A stretch of DNA of 64,000 nucleotides, taken from positions 1 to 64,000 of the forward strand of contig JAQGBZ010000196.1 of the NCBI GenBank assembly GCA_034687125.1, written 5' to 3'. The DNA comes from Neelides folsomi. Taxonomy: Eukaryota > Arthropoda > Collembola > Neelipleona > Neelidae. The translations under genes were made by a program, and so were the position numbers. Under the pieces are notes generated by a model. The model was not told the origin of the DNA. It ran no database searches and saw only the letters and a list, made by a program, of their open reading frames with translations. Every line of letters begins with the position of its first letter. Within the stretch, counting starts at the first letter, position 1. Of this stretch, positions 25,301 through 37,665 are shown piece by piece.

Positions 25301-28300
25301 GGATTTTAATTCTACGAATAAGATGGATCAGATGACTTTCATTAAGATGGCGGCTCAAAAATCCACAAAGGTTGTCAAACGAGATTGAGGACGATCTCAT
25401 TTCATTTTATTGAGATCGGAAGGAAGCGATAAACAAATTCATATTTTTTATCAAATAAACCCATGAAGTAGAAAACACGAAGAGATCAAACTTGATTTTT
25501 GATTCTTTCCCACACGCTTACATTTCATTTCAATTTACTGACAACATTTCATTTACAATTCTCTTTGAATAATAAAAAAATACGCAAATGATCCTGATCC
25601 TGTAGATTCCAAATATCCCAAATAAAAAAAGGAAAAAACCTCACTTTTAATTTCCTTTGCGATCTTCCTTTATAACAATTTCATTTTTTAAAGTGGATCA
25701 TGGAAGTTTGTGGACGGATTCTTTGTGTACTTTATATTTAAATTCATTGTGTTTATTTATTGTTTCGATTTCTATTTCGCTTTCATATTGGGCGATCGTC
25801 GGGTTGATAAAATAACGGGTTGGATGACTCTTTGACTTTCCTCTTCACCTTCATTCTTTGTGTTCTCAAGCGAGTAAACCACTATTTCTATTTTACTCTA
25901 TTTTTCCTATATTATTCTTTGGGGGGTTTGAAAACTTTCCCCATTAAGAGGATTTTTAATTAGTTGAAGGCTCATTTGCTTTTAGCTTATAATATTAACA
26001 TTTATGCTTAGACCTCTAAACGAAAGACGACCACAAGTCCTTTGGTCCCATTAACAAGAATATTTCGAGTTTTTGGAAGAAACTGCACGTGCGTTGAACA
26101 TTATAAATTCAGGACATTTATGAACTTAAACTTAACTGTACAAAGTGGATGAGACAAAGTGGCTGATGAAGGGAAATGACTTGAAATGAGAATCATATGG
26201 TGAATCCCAGTTGGATCCCAATGGTGGGGAAAAGTTAAAGTTAAAGGTCTGATTTATTCAATCGTCTCGGTCTAATTGATAAGAAAAGGAAACTTTCATC
26301 TTCTCCATTCTTTTATACTTAACTTAAATGCATGGCGAGCTGTGGAAATGCAACTTCCTCTGTGGATTTTACTTTTACTTAAAATCTACCTGCCTATTTC
26401 CAATTCACTCAGCTGTCTTTAATTAGGGAGAGAATTCATAAGGATGAGTCTGTATGTAATTAGTAATTATCTCTACACCATAATTACCTCTGAGGTAAAT
26501 AAACTTCCAATTTGGACAATTTGGAGTTCCCAACAAAAGAGTTCAGCTTTAAACCAGTTAACTTTTTACAATGAATATTCCTATTACATACTTGATATTT
26601 GCGAATGAAGTGAAATTGAGCATTATAGGAAAAAATTAGAAAATGTTTATCAGAACAACAACAGTGTCATTTTGAATATGAATAAGTCTACGTAATGTAT
26701 TTATATAATATTGCATCTTGAATTATCTCATCTTTACGCTCATGAATATGAATTGGCATGATTGAAAGTGAATTAACACAATGTCCATTAATGTATTAAT
26801 AACAGATGGGATTCATTTCCTGGAATAAATTAATCTTTGTTAACTGGTCGTAAATAGCATGGGCGTGGGTAGACTTTATTGACATAAATATTTATACATT
26901 CATCCTTTGATTACAAAGTGCAAAATATTATATCATAGGCATATTTATTATTTCAAATGTTTTTTAGTAGTTTGAACTCGTTGCGCCATTGAACTGATAT
27001 TCACTCAGCATTTCAAAGTAGTTTGACTTCATACTTTTATCATTTTATTAGATTTTATTGAAGTTGGCGAAATATTCTGAGCTTAATTTAATGAATTAAT
27101 TGGATTATCTTTTGATTTGCACTAATTATTTAATATTTTTATGTTCTATTTGTTAACATTATTATTATTAACATACGATGGCTTTACTTAAGTTTACACG
27201 TGTGTATCAAATTGTAGTGATATTAATTGATCTTGAAATTCAATTGTAAACTTGAATTGTTTTTATTCCGTATAAGTGCACTAACTACAATTAATAACTA
27301 TTCCACTCTATCAACATCACTTTAGCTAACAATAAGAGAAGTCATAAATTATATTGAAGGAATACTGATACGCATATACTAGGAATGTACAATATTATTT
27401 TATATAATTTTAATACTGACCCAAGATTTACTCCAATGATATATTATTATTAAAAATTTTATATTACATTTACGATTAGTTTAAAATATTAGTTAATATC
27501 TCGAGATGGTCGACAATTTATATAATATTTACATTTACTTTTTTATCTTAATAATCGATTTTTAAGTTTCTTTACACCTAACGTTGGAGAATATTCTCAA
27601 ATAATAAAATATTGAAGGTAAAAATATTTGTTTCAACTTTCTCATCAATGAATTTTGTTTGGAAGTGAAGGTTCTCTCGAACTACTTGAACTGACTCTTA
27701 ATTTAAATTACCAATGCAATGTCATGTTTCCGAAGAGAAAAACCCTGCTAACTCCTTTATAAATCTTCTCTCTCCTCTCGTTCTTATATTCTTCATATCA
27801 CGTCCAAGACTTGAAAAAAGCTCAAATATAAATGAGATATACCTTTGGGGGTGCCTTTGTATGAAGCATTTATAAACGAGGTTTTCATTATTGAACATGT
27901 TTCCTTCATCCAGTTCCTTAATCTCATGGTCTTTATTTGATTCCCACTCTCAAGCTTAAGAGAATTGTGTCTTGCTCTTGGATTCCTCATGTTATAAATG
28001 TGGTTAAATGAAGAGTGTAAGGTGTCTTCCTTTAGATTAAAAAATGATGGGAAGGATTTAGAACAAAATTCCTTAAATATAAATTAAAGAATTAAAAATG
28101 AGTTAAATGTAAGCAGCTAATATTTTCACATCTTCTTTTTATTGCAACCATTTTCTATTTTGTTTTTTCCTATCTTTACCTTCTACCTTTTGTATAATAA
28201 ATTAGTGCTAAAAAATTCCAACTCTGATCTGACCATTTTTGGGTTCTTGTTAAATTGAAACTGTTAAGTGAAAAAAGTTAAAGGGAATGAAGGAGGTTTT

Positions 28301-31300
28301 TTAATCTGATCTAATTTGAATACATTTGAAACTCTGCATACAAAATAAAAAGGCTTGGTTGCGAAACTTCACCCTTTTTGTGAAGAATATTTATTGTTAG
28401 GCAAATTCTCCCTATTTTTGTTGCCCTTTGTAGGTCAATGAAAAGAGACGAAGAGATTCGTATTTCCCATTATTACCATTGCTCACAGGCATTCATTTAC
28501 AATTGAAGATATGAAATATGAAAAGCGAAATTTTTTACCCAATTATTTATTCTATCAATTTGATTCGCTGATCAAGGATATGTTTTTTTATAGAATTTGG
28601 TCGACAGCCCTCTCAGAAGAAGTTTCTCGCCCCCTGAGGAACTCCATTGAGACTCAACACAAGATTCGGAAATCTGTCGAGTCGCTTGTCGAGAAAACGA
28701 CGAGAAACTTGGCCGAATGGAGAACTGCTGAATCAAAAGTATGTCACCTTCAATCTTACATTCATCATTCCTATTGAGCAAAAAAAGGATCCCAAATGCA
28801 AATAATGTTTATTTTATACATTTAAATTAATTGCACCTTCTGACTCTCATTTTTCAATTTCGTTTCATTTATTCAATTTCATTTAGCTCATTTTTCAATT
28901 TCATGAAGATGTTCAAAGTTGGATTTTTCTTATAAATTGACTTTTTCACTTTTAGTCCAAGAGGCAATGTTTCACTTCATCGAAGGAATTTGAAAAATTG
29001 CAAGAAAGTGGCATTGGAGGGAATTCCAACTCAGGCAATGGTAATTTTAATGGAGCACATCTCAACAACAATGCGAATTCAGCCATTGTCTCTCGATCAA
29101 GGCTCCTCAGTTCAGTTCCTCCAATGGACAAGGATCCAATTAAGGTAATTTCCTATTCTAATTTACTTAAGCTTATGGTTTATTATATACTTCAAGATTT
29201 TAATTGAATTGGGTCAAGAAAGGATTTTGAAGAATGACCTTAGATGTGTCATATATAAAATATACATACTAAAATAATATCCTGTTTAATACTGGAGTAG
29301 AATCTATAAAATTCAGATTTATTTTGTAAGTTAATTCCATAAGTAGATACATAAAATTCCTAATACTAGAATTAAGGATTTAATGACTCTAAGTACAATA
29401 TGATACTTAGAGATACTATGATACTTAGTATTACAAGTGTGAATACCTTTAGTGAAAGTTCTTATATGAGACTCAATTTAGAAGATAATAATGTAATTTT
29501 ACATGATATCAATTGATACATTATGTAGTTTTTTTTATATACAAACGGATGATTGAGATTTCTTTTCAATAATAAAAAAAGGTAATGTGCTGACGGTGCT
29601 CTTTTATTACATTAGCTATACATATCTCTTTTCATGAGCATCATGTTTTATATTATCCTTTAGGATTGCAATAATAAATAAATAGAGAGTTATGAAGTTA
29701 AAAGTAAAAAGTAGAAATCCTCAGTGTTTCGAATTGTAGCTACAATTGTAGGTTCGTAGCGTTTGGCCATTTCTGGTTCTGTTATTAAAACCGTAGTATA
29801 CAAAGGCTTGTAATTCATCACTGTTTTCATCCCACTTCCGCCCAATTCAATACTTTTCTATGCAATCCCTCCTCCATAAATCCCTTTTTATTAAGGATGA
29901 ATGAGCCATTGTGAGGGGAAATGAGTCAAGGTGGGTTTGCATGTATTAAGGCATATCTTGATTTAACGGGCATAAATCACTCGGAAAGGATCTTCACTCT
30001 AATTCAGATTTCTTTTTAAATGACACTTTTCGCAATAAAAATGTTTTTCTAAGGACAATTTGGCTCATTTAAAAATTACAGTTTTTTCATAATATTGATT
30101 TATTATTTTATAGAATTTTTCAATGTTATAAAGTTCTTAATTGTATTTTTATTTGTATATGTGATTTTTTATATATTGATCCCATTGGATTGATTTTTAC
30201 CAAATTGTTATAATTTATTTACATTCACGCACGACTACTATAGACACTTTTACTGAACTAAGAATAAAGTTATTATGTTATTATAATGTTATTAATGTTA
30301 TTATAATGTTATAATGTTATTATAATAATAAATTTTAAATATTTAAAACGTTGTATAGTTAATAAAATTAATCATTTTATCCCGTAATCATAAAATTGAT
30401 CATTTTAATAATTTACATCGAAAAAGATTCTCACGATCAATATTAGTTTTTTATGAATGCCATGACCCATCTTTTCCTGTGTAACATTTTCGTTCATCTC
30501 ATTTGTAACGTTGAGTTGGTTAAAGCCGTTGAGTTAGTTAAGTCGAGTTGAGTGAAGTTGTAAGAAATTAGGAGGAAAAAAGTGAGTGTTTTTGCACCAA
30601 TGTAATTATTGCGGATGTCTTGTGTTTATCTGTGAAATAATAAAGAAGAACTCCAGCTGATGTTTTCTATTCTTTACAGTTAGAGGCGAAGCGACGGAAG
30701 GCTGAAGAGGCCGTGAGGAGAGCCGACATCGAATACTACACCTTCTGCGTCAGATCTGAGAGAGCCAGGTGAGGGGAAATGTTCTCCCATGACAATTGAC
30801 AGGAGAGAGATCCTCCGCAGATAGAAACATCCATCCCCCTTTTAAACATCTCAAGATCGCTCCGGCGATGAGGAGGAGTTCGGTGACCTGGCCATTTTCT
30901 CCTTCCCAACTCGCACGAGTTGAGGGAAACGCTTCAACCATTTCAGACACATTTACTTTTAAATCCATTTTCGCTCGAGTTGAAAGGCCTTTGTGGGCAG
31001 GAATTATTTAACCATCTCCTTTATTAAACTTAATTTCATGTACAGTAATCAATCAGAGGTGGATTCAGACGAGTGCTCAATTCGTTGAATATCATTCCTG
31101 TACTAAACTAATGATCAAATGATGATAGTTATCTTCTTTATTACGATGAATTGATGATTCTAACAATGAAACACTCGTTTAACTATTTTATTACCAAAAA
31201 CTCCAATTAAATATTTAATTATATTTTTTTATTAAACCTTCACTCCAATTATTTTTGTTAGTTCAATTTTATTTTCCGGCTTAAATTAAAGGATTTATTT

Positions 31301-33750
31301 CCGATCTAAATTATCCAATTTTAGCATTAATACGAATCCTGTTATATTAGTATTAGTTATAATATGTAATTAGTCTACACTTGAGCAATTCAACCAAATA
31401 ACTATATAATTATCTCAACAATTAGATTAATGTTGATTTGAATGATTTTATAGGTTGGAGTGGGAAGGTGCCGTGAGGAACGGAAGCACATGTCTCCGAA
31501 CTCTTGAAGAAGAAAAGCTTGGGCTTCTGAAGGAATTGGCTCTCAAATATTTTCATTACTTGAGTGATTTGGCTCCCAAATTGGTCCTCAGCACGGAAGC
31601 GCTGGAGGAGCCGGTAAAATCTTCGAGTGTGGACCAAGACATGCATTTCCTGACTGACATCCGGAGCCACGCGGGATCGGAACAGCTCCTTCCTGATTTC
31701 TATGCCGAAGATCCTTCCAACCTCATGAAGAAGGAGAGGAGGAAAGAAGTAAAATCTCTTTAAATGACTCTTTAATTACATAGGAGAAAAACGCTTAAAA
31801 AGTAGTCCGACCCATGACGAACATCTTGATTCTAATTACAATTAGTTCGTGTTTTTTTTGATCCTAAGATCATAATATACAAACTGATATAAATCCAGCA
31901 GTATAACCTACATGTTAAATAAAAGTACATGTTAAGAGACATATTAGCTTTCAGTTAAATGAATACTCTTCGTTTAAGTATGTTGATTCTTAATTCGGGG
32001 ATTGTTTTTAAATTGAGGTTGTAAAATTCACAGTTCATTTTGAACCAACATTTAATTTTGTTCTTTAACTCTTCTTATCGTGAACCTTACCTTTAAACCG
32101 TAAAACTGAGCGTATAGCGAGAATCTTTTATTTCTTTCACTTGGTTGGATTCAAATTAAATATTCAATTGTTCACATTTTAAACATTTTATTAGAAGACG
32201 TTTAAAAGAAGTGTGCCAGAGATTGATTAAATGAACTAGAAATTGGAGATCCACTTTTAAATACTTACATTTATTGTTAGTTGGCAATTAATTCAAATGA
32301 TTCAAATCAATTTCCACATTCTTGGGAAGTGGAGTGAGTTTTATTGATTGGAGCTTATAAACGCTGATCTGAATGACTGAATGGATTATTTCATTGGTTT
32401 GATTTGATTGAGTAATAGAAACAAAGGTTTTTCCTTAATTTGATAAATGGTGGATCTTACGGTTCGGTTTTTGTTTTAATCTAGGCTTTGGAAAAGTTCG
32501 TTTTTCTCATCCGTCAAGATTTGGACCGTGAGAGGAAAGGTGCAGCTGGGGTGGAAACACTCGCAAAAGCAATTGCTGATTCTCCCAAAATCGACAATGC
32601 CCATCATGACATCAGCGATCGACTCTACTACGTGAGAATCTCAATTATATATCCTATTATTACCAAATTTAAAGAGAAACTCATGAAGTGGGTTGAGAAG
32701 TAATTAAATGCATTATTGTAATATAAATGCATTATTGATTAGATGAAATCAATGTTGCTCTACCTGGAGGGATCGAGAACGAAGCTCGACAATGCACTGG
32801 CAGATGTTGAGGGCCGACAACGATGCTCCAATGCTATCACTCAATATATGCGTAAGAACTCAATAATGCTTTTTATACACTTTTTACTCATTTGGAGCAT
32901 CTAACAATACTTATACTTTTTTTTAGTTTAGTTTAGTTTTTATATGGAACATGACTTTTTTAATCTCATTATTATTAAATGGCTCATTAGGTCATCAAAG
33001 GGATAAACAAGGATTGCCTCAAACCATCCTGAAGGTTCCTTCTTGGGCGAGAGATGAATGTTTGACCAGCACTGTGTCAAGTGGTGTTGGATCGGCTGGA
33101 AGCAGTTCACCTGATTGGAATGATAGAGGAGCAGCGGATGGGAATTCACATCAAATCAATGATGACTTTGGTGAGTTAAAGTTTACTATAGGAGTAGATC
33201 TGCCAATTTAAAATTTTAAATCCCATTTCCTGTTTGTTAAATTGTTTACTTTACTTCGAATGTACTATCTGTAGCTAAATTATTAATATGTAATATTTTA
33301 ATTGAATAATAAAATATATTTATTTTAGACGAATTTTCAAGTGAAGGGAGTAGTGAGAACATTGAAGTGTTTGACGAAGAACCTTTGCCACCAGCAACGA
33401 AGGGAGTGAGCAATCTCATCTCAGTCCCTTCAATCGGGAAATGTAAAGCTATCTACGACTATGAAGCCAACATGTTCGATGAGCTAACGATTAGGACTGG
33501 AGACGAAATCAACATTCATGATAAGCAAGATGATGGATGGTGGTTGGGAGAAGCGAATGGAGGTTAATTAATATTAACTTTTTTCATTAATTAGCTACAA
33601 ATTAATTATTGGGCCTTTAAATGGAAGGAAGAAGAGATGGGCTAATTATGAAGAATAATTAAAAGATGTTTCTCTTTTCCAATAGTCATTGGAATCTTCC
33701 CTGCAACGTACGTAGAAGAGCTGAGTCAAGATGAACCCCCGGGCGAATGA
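13314..33750 (+). CDS. Nost: NOSTRIN-like F-BAR, HR1 and SH3 adaptor (long isoform)
   Basis: Twelve exons join in phase to 1,009 residues: 13314-14660, 17892-17977, 20216-20359, 28594-28738, 28956-29144, 30680-30768, 31454-31748, 32485-32631, 32743-32851, 32991-33170, 33329-33562, 33686-33750. Residues 450 onward align with NOSTRIN throughout: F-BAR start (FEDLRRLVKQGGDFCKDLAAVLQER, then YAKGLSKLSAKL), LEWEGAVRNG, FYAEDPSNLMKKERRK, an HR1-like helical stretch (about 767-850), and a C-terminal SH3 (CKAIYDYEANMFDEL ... DDGWWLGEANGG ... GIFPATYVEEL). NOSTRIN binds curved membrane and dynamin/N-WASP-type partners and, in vertebrates, traffics nitric oxide synthase. The first 449 residues, all in exon 1, are not part of known NOSTRIN: Ser/Thr/Pro-rich, then a Glu/His four-residue repeat (about 149-217), then basic. 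Start ATG 13314 is the first ATG of the open frame. Intron 3 is 8.2 kb. Confidence 0.88.
13759..13965 (+). repeat. Coding 12-nt repeat, Glu-Ile/Leu-His-Glu units
   Basis: Within NOSTRIN exon 1 the codons repeat as GAAATCCACGAG-like 12-mers, giving about 15 variants of E-(I/L)-H-(E/D). The protein segment is strongly charged and has a strict four-residue period, suggesting a long single helix or metal-binding face. The antisense strand reads as a false hydrophobic frame because of the repeat. Confidence 0.75.
14661..17891 (+). other. NOSTRIN intron 1, containing a probable internal promoter
   Basis: 3.2 kb. Most is AT-rich without features. About 15760-16750 is richer in GC than its surroundings and ends in the alternative first exon at 16699-16746, so it probably holds the promoter and leader of a short isoform. 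Confidence 0.4.
16699..16746 (+). CDS. Nost: Alternative first coding exon of NOSTRIN (short isoform)
   Basis: ATG at 16699 opens 16 codons (MSQSKKVTLRRIKSTQ) that end exactly at CAG|GTAAAA in phase 0. That is the phase needed to join exon 2 at 17892 (GGG CAG AAT GAT...). Joined this way the protein would be about 576 residues, close to vertebrate NOSTRIN (about 506), with the F-BAR domain near the N-terminus as usual. This exon would therefore give the conventional isoform and the 13314 exon an extended one. Evidence is splice-site and phase fit only. Confidence 0.5.
21046..21090. repeat. 45-bp near-perfect palindrome
   Basis: Arms AACATTTCATCTTTA...CCTAAA and their reverse complement are 22 bases each with one mismatch and a one-base centre. 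It could extrude as a cruciform. Confidence 0.8.
21603..21620 (+). repeat. AAT trinucleotide microsatellite
   Basis: Six uninterrupted ATA/AAT units in intron 3 of NOSTRIN. Confidence 0.8.
29145..30679 (+). other. NOSTRIN intron 5
   Basis: 1.5 kb of AT-rich sequence with no gene. It includes irregular TTATAATGTTA tandem units at about 30271-30331. Confidence 0.55.
30271..30331 (+). repeat. Irregular TTATAATGTTA tandem repeat
   Basis: About five units of 10-13 bases alternating TTATAATGTTA and ATTAATGTTA, inside a NOSTRIN intron. Confidence 0.6.
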
Positions 33751-33889
33751 AAGGAAACTCCAATTTCTTGAGACTCAATAACACTAATTACTAACAACTT
33801 TGACCAATTAATTTATATTTAGTTGTACACGATCACGTTGATGTTCATGTCACTGTTGTTATATTCTGATGTTATAAAAGAACATGTGT

Positions 33890-33895
33890 ATTAAA
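33890..33895 (+). terminator. Candidate polyadenylation signal of NOSTRIN
   Basis: ATTAAA, the common variant signal, lies 140 bases after the stop codon. No canonical AATAAA is nearer. Confidence 0.4.
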
Positions 33896-34642
33896 TACAA
33901 TGAAGCTTATAAATATATATAAATAATAATATTTGCCTACTACATGTATAGCGAATGGATTGTCTACTTACAAAATAGTAATATTCCTGGCGTTGTGTAT
34001 TTGTTCGTCTGTACATGTTTACAATCTTCCTGAATAATCGTTATCTAATTCCAATTTACTTGTAATAATATTTTGTATGATTGGATCTTAATATTTAAGT
34101 ATTTGTTCGGAATTACGTCGCGTTGAAGTTAAATAACAATCAAGTTTAAATATTTCAGAATTTTAGTTAACTCACAGTTTTCATTTTTATCGTTTAGCAA
34201 ATATTGAATGTTATTCGCTTTATTACGTCTTAAAGCACTTGAACAATAACAGATTAATTTATTGATCGAAGTGCCTTGTATTTCTAAAAGATAATTGTAA
34301 GATCAACACATCTGTATTTAAAAATGATACACATTGGTAGCTGCTGGACTGATCATTTTTTTTCAACGAACAAGATCAGCCCCAAGTCTTATAGTATATT
34401 AACTACTACTGCATAATTATTTATATCGTTCGACATGCTATGTGGGATATGAAGATTGATTTTTCAATAATGAAATAAGAGAATAATTATTGTACTATTT
34501 TATTAATAAGATCGAATTCGTATTCGCCATGTTGTAATATTTAACTAATATTGTATTACTAAAAATCAAAACAATTTCGGATTTAATTATCATCATCATT
34601 GAAGACTAATAAAATAAATGAGAGAAGACATTCGTGGAATAA

Positions 34643-34648
34643 TTTATT
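34643..34648 (-). terminator. Polyadenylation signal of the CSalpha/beta gene
   Basis: TTTATT on plus (AATAAA on minus) lies 71 bases beyond the stop codon. Confidence 0.6.
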
Positions 34649-34718
34649 GTCAATCTGTCATTTCATATCAATAGCATTGACATGATAATTAATAAAAAGT
34701 TGATTAAGAACACTTTAA

Positions 34719-36769
34719 CTATTGATCCCTATACATGAAGTTTGACAATGGGACGTGTTGGGGTCGAGCTGGAGGCGACAACGGCGGTCTCACACCTGGA
34801 TCATACATAGCCGCATTTTCATCAACAACCTGGAAAGGGACATTGTTCAAACTCGGATTTTGTCCCATTCCTGGCAAGCAAGAACAATAACAGCCGATTT
34901 CTCTGCAATCGCTCGAACATCCCAAATATCCGCGATTGTCGCATTCCATGACACAACTCGCCGGGGTGCAAAAAGGAACCTGAGAAATTGGCGATCTCCT
35001 TGATCTCTTTTGCCTCTTTTCTCTCACTTCTTCCTCTTCTGGTTCTTGGGTTTGGTCGGAGTCAGGAAGAGCAGCGGGTTTAGATGGGACGGGTTGAAGG
35101 ACTGTGGGTTTATTTGAATTGATTATTGGATGGGTTTGGATAGGAAATGCTTGTTGGTAAAATGGGGGTTTGAACGGAAAAGGAAAAGGTGGAGGAATTG
35201 GATGAGATGGTTCTAAAGATGTGGAGTTATCTTCTTTAAGATCTTCTTGTTGGGGGATTGCTTGACCCGAATGTTGTTGGAAGTTCATTGGGAATCCCTT
35301 GTAGGGGAATGGGAATTGTGAATGAAATGGCGGGTAGTTTCGGATAGAGTTGAACGGTGATTGCGACTGCTGTGGAATGAAAGGCCTTTGTTGCATTTGT
35401 TGTGGTTGTATTTGTTGTTGCTGCCCTTGCTGCATTTGTTGTTGCTGTATTTGTAGTTGTTGCATTTGCTGCTGTTGCAATTGATGTTGGTGTAAATGCT
35501 GTTGGTGCAATAACTGTTGATCCTGAATTTGACCTCGAGTTAAAGGCTCATTCTCAATTGTTCCTTGTTTGAAGACGTTCAAGTTGAAGGTTTCTTTGAT
35601 TTGGGGTTTGAGAAGTTGATAAGAAGGTTTCTCTGTTGCTTCCACGGTCAAAGGCTCGTTTTTGAATGGGATTGGGGTGGATATGGCTGGTTCATGTTGT
35701 GGTTCTGGAAGAGGCATCGGATGGTCTTGATGATGATAGAGATTAGGATTGAAAATGGCAGGAATTGGTTCTAAACAATGATAAATTAATATTATTCAAA
35801 TTGACATTATTCGATAAGGAATGTCAAATATGGTAAACAGCTTTAATCAGAATTTAGTTGTTATTAGGATGTGCCATATCTTGTACCCACAATTTTGATA
35901 AAGTGCATGTGGTTAGGAAGTAAATTTTAAGTAATTAAGTATTGAATTTTGAATTGAACTTACGATCTTGAACTACTGAAGGAGGAACTCCATAACAAAC
36001 GCATTGATAATTTGAAGTATTGCAAATTCCATATTGTGCACTGACGCCGAGACAAAAGGAGTTGCAAACGTTGGAAGCTTCTGCTGATTCATCACATACA
36101 AGAAGTTGAGGACTCATTTGCTGTTGCTCTTTTGGTTCAACGACGAATTGATGGCTCACGTCGGAGGGAGGTTTACTTTGTTGAGGAAGAACTTTCCATA
36201 CAGGAATTGGCTCTTTGCTCTCAACGACACGCACTAAATTATTATATTTTTAAATTAATATCTTATTTTACAGTTACTTAAATTAGATGAGACGTCTTCA
36301 CGCTTGTGTTAATCATTAAAGAAATTTGATTTTCATTAAAACATTAAAAGGGTATAGTAATATGTATTTAAATATATAATGAGGCGTATAAACTGAATGG
36401 TTAATAAGCATTTACCCATAATTGATTTGTTGTCAGAAGTTAAACAAATGCAGGAATTGAGATCTTTTCCACATTTTCCAGAGACCAAATTGCTTGTAAC
36501 GGTTGTGCAATAAGAGGAGCAATACTCATTCGAAGCTTCGTTCCCTTCAATACATTGGAATGACGTTCCTTTCCCAAGCACTTCTCCGTTTGCTGTCAAA
36601 TCGAAGAAAAAATATAATTTTATTATTAAATAAAAATATATTTATCTAACACTGTTAGCTATCTTCAATCATAGAGAATTTTATACAATAAAATAATTAT
36701 GAGTTATGGCTTACTTGTTTGAATGTTATACGCCGTCAATAAAAAAAGAATTGTAAGAACGGTCAACAT
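34719..36769 (-). CDS. Secreted proprotein with three CSalpha/beta (defensin-like) domains
   Basis: Four exons (36769-36715, 36592-36416, 36233-35964, 35770-34719) join in phase to 517 residues. A hydrophobic signal peptide (MLTVLTILFLLTAYN) fills exon 1. Exons 2 and 3 each hold one six-cysteine unit with the arthropod-defensin spacing: C-X10-C-X3-C-X11-C-X6-C-X-C (Cys 32-68) and C-X9-C-X3-C-X9-C-X6-C-X-C (Cys 124-157). Exon 4 encodes a Pro/Gln-rich linker (Gln-rich about 247-303), a basic cluster EKRQKRSRR (418-426) that fits a furin site, and a third, eight-cysteine unit (Cys 435-465, with CX3C and CXC). CX3C plus CXC is the CSalpha/beta hallmark of defensins and related peptides. Function is not proved: antimicrobial, structural or signalling roles are all possible. 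I do not recognise a named family with this architecture. It is tail to tail with NOSTRIN. Confidence 0.75.
35386..35560 (-). repeat. Gln-rich CAA/CAG coding repeat
   Basis: On minus this reads as CAA/CAG codons broken by ATG, CAT and CTA, giving QQQQMQQ and HQQHLHQHQ units in the linker of the CSalpha/beta proprotein. Such tracts are prone to length variation. Confidence 0.8.
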
Positions 36770-37560
36770 TTTAATTAATTATTGTTCTAATTATTAAAGA
36801 TGAAAGTCATGAGTAATTTGTGAGATTTGTGACACTGGAGGGATGGAGAAGATTAATTTCTCTTTTATATGAGGAGTAGAGGGGAAAATCTCATCGTTTC
36901 TTCTCCTTGGTCCCTTCAAGTTTGACAATCCTCAACTTGTTGTTTTCTTCAAGTTCACTGTCATTGAGGAATCGTTCATTGCAGCTGCCTAAATTGACTC
37001 ATTGGCATTGGAAATATTGACCCAGGTTTGGAAACATCAATAGGGCACTAAAGCTCAACTCAATTATAATCAACATTACAAAGCTATAATTAAGTAATAT
37101 ACTACATACATATATAATATTCTATCTACAAATACATAGTTAAAGCCGTTAAAGGTATACGAATTAAATAGCTATTACACATGAGATTATGAATTATGAT
37201 AGTTAAATTATATAAACTTTACTCTACAACACTATACAACTCTCAATGTCAGAAGCATGAAACATCCGATTAACTTCTATTTCCTTATAAAAACTTTATA
37301 ATTTATCAGATAATCAATATTAATTTCGACGTGTTGGTTTTTTCTTTGTGTGATTATTGTACAAGTGTTTTAAGTTTAGCTTTCAAAATTTTATTTATGG
37401 TATTTACGAGAAGAGTAATCATTTCATTCGAACCATTTTTCATCACAATTTCAATTGATTATTAAATTGTCAATCTTTGAATACATAAAATATGATTTGA
37501 AAGTTTTAAGAAAAAATTGCCTAAACGAATCATACAATGTAGATAGAAGAATTTGTTTTT
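36770..37560. other. Intergenic spacer, CSalpha/beta gene to MRPS10
   Basis: AT-rich. It holds the upstream region of the CSalpha/beta gene (36770-37000) and the 3' flank of MRPS10. No further gene seen. Confidence 0.5.
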
Positions 37561-37566
37561 TTTATT
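37561..37566 (-). terminator. Candidate polyadenylation signal of MRPS10
   Basis: TTTATT on plus (AATAAA on minus) lies about 100 bases past the stop. Confidence 0.5.
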
Positions 37567-37665
37567 TTCTAGATAGTAAATGCATCAAATAAGTTATTTA
37601 ATATTTTAATAAGTACAGAAATATTAATTAAACAAGGAACTACATGTTAATTGAATTAAATCTGG

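Larger units (their letters stand above)
20360..28593 (+). other. Large NOSTRIN intron 3
   Basis: 8.2 kb between F-BAR exons. I find no nested gene: open frames are short and without family likeness. It contains an AAT microsatellite (21603-21620) and a 45-bp near-perfect palindrome (21046-21090). Confidence 0.6.
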
